A stretch of 64,000 nucleotides of DNA from the NCBI GenBank assembly GCA_951640165.1, contig OX621258.1:7339501-7403500 (forward strand), read 5' to 3'. Positions 20,583 through 30,633 of the stretch are shown here, in pieces (the stretch's first letter is position 1; every line of letters begins with the position of its first letter). The notes under the pieces are model-generated. The model did not search any database and was not told the origin of the DNA. It was given only the letters and a program-made list of their open reading frames with translations. This DNA comes from Pseudoips prasinana (lineage: Eukaryota; Arthropoda; Insecta; Lepidoptera; Nolidae). A program made the translations under genes and the position numbers.

Positions 20583-21120
20583 ATATCGTACGAATGCTAA
20601 GAATAAATTAATTTTGATTTTTAATAATTTTAATATTTATTCTGACGTGCAATGAATTAGTTACTTGATTATTTTTGTATTATTGTTGTATTATTTTTGT
20701 GTTATTAATTACATATTCATATTTTAAAGTAACTTTAACTGTGCACGTTGAAATGAAATATTTAAGAACTTTTAAATTTGATGTAACCAGTTTGATTTAT
20801 GCATGCTTAATATGTGTATCTCATTCAAGCGAGCTGTAAAGTTCTTATGAGAAATAAAGTTCTTTAAACCTATATCGTCTCCGTATGTCAATACCTATTG
20901 ATCAGAGAAATATTTCATTAAAAGTCAGCAATAGTCAAATGTCATGTCACAATCAGCATTTAATTTTACGGCTGGAAACACACGTCAGATATGAACACTA
21001 AATGACAGTTATTAATATCTGCTGCGTAATTTCCAGGTGAGATTAATATTACCAAGCATTTCCGGGCACTCATAGTAAGATAGATACAGATAGATATTTA
21101 TTTATTTGCCATAAATGTTG

Positions 21121-21261
21121 GTACAGACGCCAGCACACAGAACTACCCCAATCTGTCAAATTTCCGCAATTGAACGTGAACCTTATGCTTTTGTGATAAA
21201 GTTGAAAATCTATTAAATAAATTTGACAGATTGGGATAGCTGGATATGCTGGCGTCCGTAC
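21121..21261. mobile_element. MITE family A, copy 4
   Basis: It starts gtacagacgccagcacaca and ends tggatatgctggcgtccgtac. The inner TACCCCAATCTGTCAAATTT motif is on the left arm and its inverse on the right. Located in otd intron 1 (19111-26194). Confidence 0.85.
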
Positions 21262-21644
21262 AAACAATTGAGGTCTTAGATATAAAAACAGATCCACAAC
21301 ACTTAGTCATATACATAGTGACATGCAAATAGTATAGGAGTGTGATCTCCGGCAAAATCAGCGTGATATTATGTTAAATAGCTAGCAACCAATATCTGGA
21401 GTAGTTTATTTGAGTTCTTGTTTGTCTAACCATAGATAGGCAGGTCCTGAGGGTTCAAATCCTGGGCCAAAAAGTATTATAGGCTTTTTCTGGCAACCAA
21501 AGTACCCAATAGAAACCCGAAGTCTGTATATTCGAGGTGTCATACTTTACACCCGTGCCTCGAACAGCATTAAAAGCATCAGTCTTCTGTTCTATCCCGT
21601 CCCGTTCTCTGTAATAAGTTTGGTAAATGCTATAAAACTAAAAA

Positions 21645-21687
21645 CCGGAGTAGATGATAAGTTATTCCAACGTATCATCTACTCCGG
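21645..21687. repeat. Inverted repeat, 15-bp perfect arms
   Basis: Arms 21645-21659 and 21673-21687 (ccggagtagatgata and complement) with a 13-nt spacer. Not part of a recognised element. Confidence 0.75.
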
Positions 21688-23057
21688 TATGTATCCACTA
21701 TCCTACAATATCATCAAACTAAGCCATTAAAAACCGGCCATGACATCAAGCTACACAAGCTTCCATACACAAATTAAAAACCTACTCATAACCATAATCT
21801 ATTTAATACCTTATAAAACTACCATCAGTCTTATCAAGCAAGCGGAGAAAATCCGACGATTATTAAGTTTCAATTAACTCAAGATAGCGCATCTAAGACG
21901 TGAATAATCCATCATAATGGCCACCACCCAAAACGCCATTAAAAAATAAACTTATTAAATTCTCCGTCCACAAATTTCGAAGGTCGACGCTTGACTGAAT
22001 TCTAATTCGTTCAAACGTTCAATTTATAGCAACACGGATAGAGCATTAGCGCGACCAATCGAATTACGTTCTGATTTTGAAATTTGAAAATCGAATTATT
22101 CGATTGTTTTGCTCCGTGCAGGGTTGTTAAGTACTTGTGAAGCTTTTAAAGAAGTTGTAGTATCTATGTAGTTAAACAGTGACACATTTTATTTTGAATT
22201 TCGAATGTTAATTTCTGTTTAAATCCAATTCAATATTGTTTCTTATTTTGAAAAAGTGTTTTAATGGTTTATGATGACCAAGTTTTAAGTTTAGACACTG
22301 TATTTTAGTAGTCATAGTTGTTTGAGTCATGTACTTAATGTAGGAAAGAAAAATAATTATATAAAATATGGGATCTAGAAAAGTGTCTATAGATGAAATA
22401 GTTTTTTTTTCCTACTCCTATTATGGAGCAATCGCTCACGTTCCGTGCGTCCGCCAATTTCAAGCGAAAATTTAGTTCTTTAGCCGTCACTGGCAATTAT
22501 TGCCAGCGTACAAAATTCAAACCCCATTATTTATCAGCATTAACTTACTAAAACTAAACCATAATTTTATAAAATATAGGAGCCAGAAAAATATCTATTA
22601 AATGGTATTCCACGCTCTACTTTGAATATGTGAATGGACGCCATTTTTTTAAAAGATATTTGAGTTGATCGCTGTAAAATCTTGTTCAATGATAAGAAGC
22701 CCTTCATGTCCGAATCCCACTTGGCTGGTACTTTGACATCAGAGCTATCATCATGCTTCATTAAAATGGTACAACAATCCAAAGGCAAATACATAAAAGC
22801 ATTGATATAAATCAGATATCGCAAAATAATTGGCGTGTTTGTGATCAAACTTGAGATAGCATCCGCATAATGATATGTCAATCTTCCTAGTTAGAAGGGG
22901 AGACTGGGAGATGGGGTTTTGCGTGCTTGCAATTTTACTGTATCTACATACTGACATACTTTATTTAAGGATATCAAAAATCGGGTTTGTTTTGGAGATT
23001 TCTCCTCTTTTCTCGTATTATAATTATCTATATCTTTCATGACGTTTCTTTGTTCTT
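21688..23057. other. Otd intron 1, unassigned
   Basis: AT-rich. A segment at 22482-22550 (tggcaattattgccagcgta, caaaattcaaac) recurs at 23315-23370 as a short direct duplication. Open frames on the minus strand at 22567-22957 show no family motifs. Confidence 0.4.
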
Positions 23058-23158
23058 TATCGTATGGGCAGCGGTTAGACTGGTGTCAGAGTAGTTATAG
23101 CCGTCCAGTAGGCCTCTGACATGGCTTAGCGACTGTCTTCTAACAATAACAACCGACT
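23058..23158 (+). repeat. Dispersed repeat (TATGGGCAG...TGGCTTAGCGACTGT)
   Basis: Order tatgggcagcggttagac, tcagagtagtt, ccagtaggcctctgacatgg, agcgactgt matches 45768-45840, 54875-55000 and the inverse of 6895-7110. Confidence 0.6.
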
Positions 23159-23310
23159 ACCTATATAGATAATTACACCAAGACTCAGGGGAAACAGAGA
23201 TGTTCATGCACACAAATATCTGTCCTGCGTGGGAATCCAACCCACGACCACCGCGGCACCGGCGTGAAAAGCAAGCATTTGCCAACCACGCCAACAGGCC
23301 CGTCGAAGTT
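23159..23310 (-). repeat. tRNA-derived SINE S2, 3'-truncated
   Basis: The minus strand begins cgggcctgttggcgtggttg and has a B box (gggttggattcc, one base off consensus). It ends in the atctatata region at its junction with the repeat at 23058. Confidence 0.75.
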
Positions 23311-23375
23311 ATCCATTAGCAATTATTGCCAGCGTACAAAATTCAAACACCACTATTTATTAGAATTGCATCTGT

Positions 23376-24177
23376 TACTCTTTGCTCTATGCACAATAAA
23401 AAAATAAAAGAGAAGTTATGAACTCATTGTAAGGGTGCGATAATCCGGAGTAACTATGTTTGGGCACGTTAGTTAGACTGCTGGCTTGATTTCGCTTTTT
23501 ATACCCCGCCGAAAAGGTGGGTGTTATAATATCTTTCAAAGGCTATCTGAGTTTGATAGTGACATGATTATTGGTAGTTAATTTAATGTTTAAAGAAAAA
23601 TATATCTGTGATTATATTGTCCGAGAGAAATTTTAACTGAACACGAAAAGGTTAATTAAGTTCGCGTTCTCAAATTCTGTATGTTACCTTATTTATAAGA
23701 AAAGTTCTTAAGAATATGGTTCTAAATTCTTGAGCTAAATCAATTTTAATTTATAATTTTAATTATCTTGTACAGGTATAAAAGTTTCATTGATTTCCAA
23801 ATAAAACGTGTAAATTTTCATTATTTACAAATGAAAATAAACACGCTATCATTACCGCTTAATACTTATTAATTATACGCTATTCAATTTTAAATAAGAA
23901 GAAAATACATTTATTCATTAAACTAGCACCGATAATAATATATATACTTATACGTATATATAGGTACAAAACAGAAGTCCTTAAAAGTTATCTGTGCGAG
24001 TCCGAATTGGTCTCACCTCAGCACTAGCTGCAACATTAACTGTTGCAGCGCTGGTTTTCTGATGGAACCATGTAAAATAGCTTACGGACAATTGCTGTGT
24101 CAATACAGCTCGCAGTTAGGTACAGTTTTAAATATAAGATAAGATAATTTTTAAATATAAGATTTTAAGTATAAGAT
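23376..24177. other. Otd intron 1, unassigned AT-rich DNA
   Basis: No gene or defined repeat is recognised. A short inverted pair around gcaacattaactgttgc (24031-24047) is the only structure noted. Confidence 0.35.
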
Positions 24178-24298
24178 AAATACACTTTATTGTACAGCAT
24201 TATACATAATAGTTACAGGATCTCAAATAATTAAAAAAAAGTTATAATAGGCGGTCTTGTCGCTTAAAGCGATCTCTTCCAGACAACCTTCAGTTGGA
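24178..24298 (-). repeat. Jockey/CR1-like LINE 3' UTR fragment
   Basis: On the minus strand it reads ggttgtctggaagagatcgc, tttaagcgacaagaccgcc and ends tgtacaataaagtgtatttatc. This block is shared with the LINE at 42743-44864, and its stem-loop (gatcgctttaagcga) is well preserved. Confidence 0.75.
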
Positions 24299-24349
24299 CT
24301 ATATTGTATGGAATCAGGAGTAGGGGTAGCGTATGGTGTAAAAATATAG

Positions 24350-24376
24350 AATATATATATATATATATATATATCT
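24350..24376. repeat. AT dinucleotide microsatellite
   Basis: An uninterrupted run of AT repeats in otd intron 1. Confidence 0.9.
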
Positions 24377-24539
24377 AGTTAATACCATCTACTTAATAGT
24401 AATACTACAACTAATTACTTACAAAATATATTACTTATACTCATTTGTATACCATCGGACAAGACTAGGATTCAAAACGTGTGATGAAACAATGTTATTT
24501 AAATTAAGAATCAAATAGTCCTTAGTTTATTCCATAGAG

Positions 24540-24848
24540 CAGTGTTTTCCAACCTTTTTCATGACGCGGCCTTTTTAGTATAATGAAATATTATGGCGAC
24601 CCCCTTACCCGTTTTTTACCCGCTTTTTTCCATATCTTTCCATCATAATGTCAGCTAAAGTACGTCCACAGCTGGACAAAAGCCTCCCCAATCAATCAAT
24701 GGGGGGATATGCCATAATCGCCATGCTTGGCACACCCTGTGACTAGTTTTCCCAACCTTTTACAACTTCCCTATAGAAACTTCGCGACCCCCCTAAAAAG
24801 GCTCCGTGACCCCCCAGGGGGTCGCGACCCACAGGTTGAAAAACACTG
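24540..24848. mobile_element. hAT-type non-autonomous element with 8-bp TSD
   Basis: Terminal inverted repeats cagtgttttccaacc and, inverted, cagtgtttttcaacc match the CAGTG..TCAACC style of hAT ends. Exact 8-bp duplications ccatagag lie at 24532-24539 and 24849-24856. An RTE-like 3' scrap (24648-24728, cagctggacaaaagcctccc then gccataatcgccatgcttgg) interrupts the interior. GACCCCC-rich subterminal sequence is on both sides. No ORF of its own. Confidence 0.9.
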
Positions 24849-24856
24849 CCATAGAG

Positions 24857-26194
24857 CAACCACGCAAGAAGTCCGACGGCGCGCGGCGCGACCTTGCGCG
24901 GGGCGGTACTACCACCGTCCTCTACGTTATTTCTCATTTTCTCTGTGACTCATATATATTTAATTTCAATTGAATTGTACGCCTTCAGAAAATAATTATT
25001 TTATAACTGTTCTATTATTAAATATTTTTTGTGTGGGTGTAACAGGCTAGATTGGAGCCAAGGTCATATTTTTGTTTTTAAACGCCTAATATGTTAGAAT
25101 CTTTGTATTGTATTATTTTTGAGCTAAACATGGGGATTTGTAGTTAGAGATAATTTACGATAACTTTAATACAACAAAATCAATAATGTACGAATTTTAC
25201 AGTTGTGAAATTCATTTTAGGTAACATTGGGGGTAAATGGATTAAGTAAAAAGCTTCTTTTTTTTCAAGTAATAACTTTAGTTTCGATTTTTAAGGAGTA
25301 GTCGTTACACAATGTACAGATTTTAGGAAAATGAGACGACGACAAAGATAATAAATAATAAATAATAATAGAATAAATTCATTAAAAAATATATGAATAG
25401 AAGTTTCTTTTCATATTATTCACATAAAGATATTTTTTTAATTACAACAGACTATTTAAAAAAAAGACTATAGTTTTTTCCTATACTCTAATTAGATTTT
25501 GATTCTTCTTTAAGAATAAAAAATAGGAACGATAACGAGATTAAAATGTTCTATGGATATTTTCTCTCTGTTTACTCACCTCCATAATTATTATTTACTC
25601 CGTTTTACCATCCTTAATTTTTTAAAGCTAGTTCTAGGACTATAGAAGTAGTAAAATCCCGTAATAACACTGGCCAACAACATATTCATATATTTTAAAT
25701 AAAATCTTTGCTAATTTTTAGAACGCCGCGTATTATCTTCAAAAAAGGAACACAAAATAAAAATGTTCCCCTACCACATGCGTCGTACTCACGTATGCGA
25801 ATAATAAATCACTTATAATCCGACTTTCAAACTGCAGGCGAGAACCCGCAAAGTGATTGTTGTCGCAACGAGACCATATACGCGTAGTAGGTGATGTTTA
25901 CTGCGAGTTACGGGAAGCTGTTACTGTTGTGATTTCTACGAATTGACTAAGGATTAGTGAAGAAATATTGCCGGACTAATTTAGAAATACAATTATTGCG
26001 TCCTAGGAACATGGTACACTAACCTGTAATTGTAATATGAATAAACTTGACTATTAACAACACAATTACGGTGTTGCACTCATGTTGGGAACTTCTTCTC
26101 TCACTCTCCTAATTCTCTGAAGAGTTCTAGGCTAAGGATATGTAGGATCATCTTCTTGTCAACAAAAAATGCTAAATATATTTTATCTCAACAG
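24857..26194. other. Otd intron 1, 3' part
   Basis: A short GC-rich patch (24868-24930, cggcgcgcggcgcgacc) is followed by AT-rich DNA to the acceptor ttttatctcaacag at 26181-26194. I recognise no gene, RNA or repeat here. Confidence 0.4.
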
Positions 26195-26953
26195 GTCTGG
26201 TTCAAAAACCGAAGAGCAAAATGTCGACAGCAGCTACAGCAGCAGACCAACACACAGATATCCAGTAAAACCACCTCCAGTTCCAAATCCAGTGTTGCTA
26301 ATAACACGATAAAAGCTTCAACCAGCTCCTCGAAGATCAGTACTTCGAAGTCCCTTACTAGTTCAGCGAATGTTCCCACGACACAGTCGAGCATCACCAC
26401 ATCTTCACCAAACCTTCCAATAACACCAACAACTTCCGTTAGTCCACCGATCAATGTCATCTGCAAAAAGGAATCGGCGACTTCCAACTACGAGAGTTCT
26501 AACAAAAATAATAGCCTAACATCCTTAACACATTACAATTCCAACGAGCTAAGAATAAGTGGAAAAGAGTCATCGCCTTCAGAACCTGTATCCAACATCC
26601 ACGGCTACGGAGTCACTCCAAAGCAGGAGTTGTACAGTAGTCCAAAAAGGCTGGACTATTCAAGCAAACTGGACTACTCCGAAAAGTTCGGCAGTAATTT
26701 AGTTAAAGACCAGTATAGTTCTCGTTTGACGGGTAATCTGACTCCTTTGGGGTCTAACTCTTCAATCATGACGACTCCTTCTCCCCCTATTACTCCGCAG
26801 AGTATCAATGGGCCAGGGAATGTGTACCATCCGGACAGTTATAACAGTTTCCACTGGCCCGGCAGTTCGGACTACATCAGGAGCTACTCCACATCGCACC
26901 ATCATCAGGGTTATGGGCAGAGCGCGTATAACTCGCCATATTATCCTAGTCAG
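26195..26953 (+). CDS. otd: orthodenticle exon: homeodomain helix 3 and transactivation region
   Basis: It opens with VWFKNRRAKCRQQLQQQ, homeodomain residue 47 onward. Lys50 (after Trp48-Phe49, before Asn51) is the residue that gives Otx/bicoid-class proteins preference for TAATCC sites. The next 230 residues are low-complexity Ser/Thr/Asn-rich (runs of SSSK, TTQSSITTSSP), then Tyr/Ser/Pro-rich (SPKRLDYSSKLDYSEK), as in activation regions of otd proteins. Acceptor ...caacag at 26194, donor gtgagt at 26954; 253 codons, phase 0 at both ends. A frame running 5' to a Met at 26156 is intron. There are no stops or frameshifts, so the gene looks functional. Confidence 0.95.
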
Positions 26954-27572
26954 GTGAGTTTCATTGAATATTATGACATATATTGACAAGTCACTTGAAT
27001 TTTGCTGACACGCGTATAACAACTATTAAGGTAGTCGCATTGCTACTACCTAAAGGTGGTGATAGACTTGACCATTAACTTGTAATGCGCATTCTAGCGA
27101 TGTTACCTCTGCTGTTGTAAACAACAATTTATGTCACCCAAAGTCATTTCGAGTTTTGGCGTGCGACATGTTCGAGTTACCATGTTTATCAACCCGCCCC
27201 AACAGTTAATATTGTCTATTAATTTTAATGTCTCCTAAATCTCACCTTGCAATTATTTAAATGCAATTATTTTTATGTTTCTAGTAAAATATTATTGTAT
27301 AATCTCCCGGATGCTTTGGTACATCAAAACGACGCATAATTAAAAGGTAGCCGTGCAATAAAATTCATAGTTTATGTGATTTTTACACATAACGTTTGCA
27401 GCAATCAAATTTTATCGTAAATCCTAGAAACTAAAATGTGACATTTAAAATGACTTGATTCGAATTTTCATTAATTTTAATGACATAATTAACTGAGTCC
27501 AATGATAATATCGCTCGCTTAGTTCTTAGTTAGAAAACGTATAATGAATCGGTTATCTGACATGGGGATATA

Positions 27573-29164
27573 CACACATCAACACAATCTAGGGATATTG
27601 AACATTTCATTGATTATCTAGAAAACTATAAACATTTTGTTATGACTGTAAATGGAAGAATTAAAGATAATTTCATGGCCGATATTTAAACATTAACAAC
27701 ACGATGCGATTTTGTTTTTCTAATTAATAAAAGTCTTAAATTAATTAAGCCATAGAAAATTACTGAGTGAACAAAAACATTTTATTCTTATAAAATTATT
27801 CAATCGAATTAAATGAATAAAAATCATACCAAATCTGATAATCAGTAATCGGTATTTCCTCCTCTAACATTAATCACACAGCGGCAACGATTTTCCATAC
27901 TTAAAATTAAGGTGTCAATGTCTTGCTGGGGTATGCAGTCCCAAGTTCTTTTTAAATGTTCGAAAAGTTGTTCTTCTGTTGTCAAGTTGGGCGGAAAATC
28001 CCTCAATGCTCTTCGCTGTAACATGTCCCAGGCGTGTTCAATTGGGTTTAAGTCTGGCGACTGTGGAGGCCAATCTAATACCTGAACATCGTGTTCTCGA
28101 AGGGCGGCCCTCACCAGCCGCGCTGTATGGGAAGGTGCATTGTCATGCATGAGCTGAAATTCTTGCCCCGTTAGGGCCCTGAGCGGGACAATGACACGTT
28201 CTACTACCTCCTCACGGTATCTATGGGCAGTCATGCTGCCCTGAATCCAAATGAGTTGGGTTCGTCCGCCGATTCGTATTCCTGCCCACACCATAATTGT
28301 CCCGCCTTGGTAAGAGTGGACCTCCTGTGGATGTCGGAGACGGCTGACCCTGCCTGGAGTTCTCCAAACGCGTGTTCGTCTCGAATCTGGATGAAATCCA
28401 TAGCGGGACTCATCAGTGAACAGCACCAATGACCATTGTTGATCACTCCATGTCAAATGTTCTTGAGCCCATAAAAGTCGCCTACCGCGATTGCCACGTC
28501 GCAGCGCTGGGACTCGTAGCGGTCTGCGAGCATGAAGACCAACTTCATGCAGCCTCCTTCGCACGGTTTGGTCGCTCACCAGCAGCTGCTGACCCTCCTG
28601 GAGCCTTTGCACTAGTTGCATCGCTGTGATATTGGGTAGTCTTCTGGCGGTCATTTGGAGAAATCGATCCTGTCTCTGAGTGGTAACACGATATCTACCT
28701 GTGTGCCGTTCTGCCACATCTCCAGTAGCGCGATAACGTGACCACAGCCTGGATACCACATTTTGGCTTGTGCCCAGAGACTCAGCAACGACGCGTTGAA
28801 TAGCACCGTTTTGTAACATGCCAACTGCCCGTAACATTTCATCTCGACTCAAATGATGGCGTGGCATGACGCTAAAAAGCTTACACAACCAATTGAGAAA
28901 AGAAAATAAAACAATTTATCAGGTTTTCTTCAATTAACACGCAAAAAAAATTTTAATGCAACTTCTTGAAATTAGATACAACTCAAGATTGCGCTGTGCT
29001 TTGCGTGTTTTCATTTGTTTCTCATTTTAATTTTTAAATTTTGAATAAAGAATAGACAAGGTTTAAATCTGTAAATAAACTTTTTAAGGAAACTAAATAG
29101 GTTTTAAACAATAAAGCCATGTTTGATTTCAAAATAACGTATCCCTAGACTTTGTTGATGTGTG
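27573..29164 (-). mobile_element. Complete Tc1/mariner-type transposon in otd intron 2
   Basis: Terminal inverted repeats: cacacatcaacacaatct and following at 27573-27597, and the inverse at 29140-29164, matching at 23 of 25 positions. Both ends abut TA (27571-27572 and 29165-29166), the Tc1/mariner target. At 1.59 kb it has the usual family size, with the transposase gene inside on the minus strand. Both ends and the ORF are preserved, so the insertion looks young. It is antisense to otd and falls between two coding exons. Confidence 0.92.
27842..28888 (-). CDS. Tc1-type DD34E transposase
   Basis: 348 codons, uninterrupted, with the length usual for Tc1 transposases. An N-terminal helix-turn-helix region (about residues 8-65, LSRDEMLRAVGMLQNGAIQR) is followed by a second paired-like region to about 130 (QTVRRRLHEVGLHARRPLR). 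The catalytic core has Asp159 (LFTDESRYGF), Asp249 (MHDNAPSHTA) and Glu284 (SPDLNPIEHAWD). Asp249 and Glu284 are separated by 34 residues, the Tc1 signature. It catalyses cut-and-paste transposition in the nucleus by binding the terminal inverted repeats. The start may be the Met at residue 1 or at residue 8 (MPRHHLSRDE); the second fits the family better. No disabling change is seen. Confidence 0.93.
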   Translation of the reverse strand: MCKLFSVMPRHHLSRDEMLRAVGMLQNGAIQRVVAESLGTSQNVVSRLWSRYRATGDVAERHTGRYRVTTQRQDRFLQMTARRLPNITAMQLVQRLQEGQQLLVSDQTVRRRLHEVGLHARRPLRVPALRRGNRGRRLLWAQEHLTWSDQQWSLVLFTDESRYGFHPDSRRTRVWRTPGRVSRLRHPQEVHSYQGGTIMVWAGIRIGGRTQLIWIQGSMTAHRYREEVVERVIVPLRALTGQEFQLMHDNAPSHTARLVRAALREHDVQVLDWPPQSPDLNPIEHAWDMLQRRALRDFPPNLTTEEQLFEHLKRTWDCIPQQDIDTLILSMENRCRCVINVRGGNTDY

Positions 29165-29523
29165 TATATGCGTATATTTACTTATGATCGATACGCATAT
29201 GTTTATGTCAGGTCGATTGTGTTTTTTTTATGGATGTTACTCGATATATCCGTTGTGTTATTCCGATATAGATATTTTTCAATCGATAGTGAATACTTTC
29301 GAAATTTCTAATAGTTGTTAAAAAATAATTGTAGGCGATTTTCACTTTTTGTACAGTAGAATCATAGAATTAATAAGTTTAATATATTAAAAATAAGTTT
29401 AGGTATGAAACCATATTTGTGATTGAATCCTCTTTTTAGGCTGATAATGTCTGTATTAGGAGAAGAAGAGTAGGTAATAAAAGTCGTGCAAATCTATTGA
29501 ACAACTTTTCTAACTATTGAATA
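29165..29523. other. Otd intron 2, unassigned
   Basis: Short AT-rich stretch with paired phrases cgatatatccg / ccgatatagat. No gene. Confidence 0.35.
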
Positions 29524-29812
29524 CTAGCTGTGCCCCGCGGTTTTACCCGCGTTCAATTTTATAAACTATAATAGCTCCTCCCCCGTAAGTGATAGCGTGA
29601 TAATATGTAGCCTATATGTTGACCTGACTTCTTAGTAATATTTATGCAAAATTTGAAGTAAATCCATGCAGTACTTTTTGAGTTTAGCCCGGACATACAT
29701 ACAGACAAACAGACACACAGACAAAAATTCTAAAAACAATATTTTTGGCTTCAATATCGATTGCAGATCACGTACAGTTTTGACTTTCCTACGATTTTAT
29801 TATATGTATAGA
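29524..29812 (+). repeat. Dispersed repeat T, long form
   Basis: It starts actagctgtgccccgcgg and runs through tagctcctcccccgtaagtg, gtagcctatatgttgacc, gtactttttgagtttagccc and cagacaaaaattctaaaaac to cctacgattttattatatg. It lies 135 bp before the last otd exon. Confidence 0.8.
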
Positions 29813-29947
29813 TATTTTGCAAACACTCTATCTACCCACTACTCTTAAATTACATGGCCGACACTGTAATTCCTGTGACTCAGGGTCAACAAAGGACATG
29901 TATAATCGCTATATATAATATTTATTAATCATCTAAATTCTTCACAG

Positions 29948-30238
29948 ATGGAATACTTCAATGGCTCGTCGGTGAACCAGTCGCACGGGAGTCACCACGG
30001 CCACAATCTAACAACTAACGGCAACCAGCTCTACAACCAAGTCTCCTTCGGTAACCCATCGCCCCCCGGAGCTTGGGCAACCCACCACAACATCCTATCT
30101 TCAGGCCCCGAATCCCCTGAAAACCAGTCGCAGAACTCCCCCCACTTAAGCATGCTTCAAGCATCGCAAATCACGAACTTTTCTAACTCTGGGAACAGTT
30201 ACTTTGCGCCGGAAAAGTACGGTATCAATATGGTTTAG
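29948..30238 (+). CDS. otd: orthodenticle terminal coding exon
   Basis: 96 codons from MEYFNGSSVNQSHGSHHGHN to PEKYGINMV and TAG (30236-30238). The acceptor is ttcttcacag (ends 29947); entry is phase 0, continuing directly from PYYPSQ of the previous exon. The initial Met is internal, not a start. The segment is Asn/Ser/His/Pro-rich (SHHGHN, NPSPPGAW, SPENQSQNSP), consistent with the C-terminal region of insect otd proteins. I do not see the vertebrate Otx tail motif. Frame, codon use and splice signals all support it as the last exon. Confidence 0.9.
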   Translation: MEYFNGSSVNQSHGSHHGHNLTTNGNQLYNQVSFGNPSPPGAWATHHNILSSGPESPENQSQNSPHLSMLQASQITNFSNSGNSYFAPEKYGINMV

Positions 30239-30633
30239 TACATCTAGTCCTTTATTTTGTAGTTGTAAATACTTTCTTTTTGTATAGTGGGTGTGTGAGA
30301 ACGGTCTTAAGAAGATATCTACGTTTTTAGCACTTCTTTTTATCACGCCATCTATTATTTTTGTTCGGAGGTTTTAAATGAGCATTAGAGAAATTTATCA
30401 TTTCTGTAATTTTCATTTCAAATTTCGAATGTTGATATCTCGTATTTTTTTTTTAGTTTTCAAATTATTCGACGTCCTGTACTTTCGTTTAAATTTCCTC
30501 TTGATGACATTTAAAATTTGAAAATTATTAAAAATACGATGTAAGTACATAGCAATATTAGCAATAAAAACTCAATCAACCACTTGTTCATTTCACAAAA
30601 CGTAGAAATCGTCTTACGACTGTTCGTTAAATT
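30239..30633 (+). other. otd: otd 3' UTR, single-copy part
   Basis: AT-rich sequence directly after the stop. It includes TGTAAATA (30264-30271), a Pumilio-type consensus, and an AATAAA at about 30562. Where the transcript really ends cannot be told from sequence, since several AATAAA motifs follow (about 30966, 31410, 31828). Confidence 0.55.

Noticed and set aside
20124..22957. Several 70-104 codon minus frames in otd intron 1
   Set aside because: They lack motifs and overlap MITE or AT-rich intron sequence.
26156..26194. Met at 26156 as start of a separate protein
   Set aside because: The acceptor at 26194 and the exact continuation of the homeodomain show that this part is intron.
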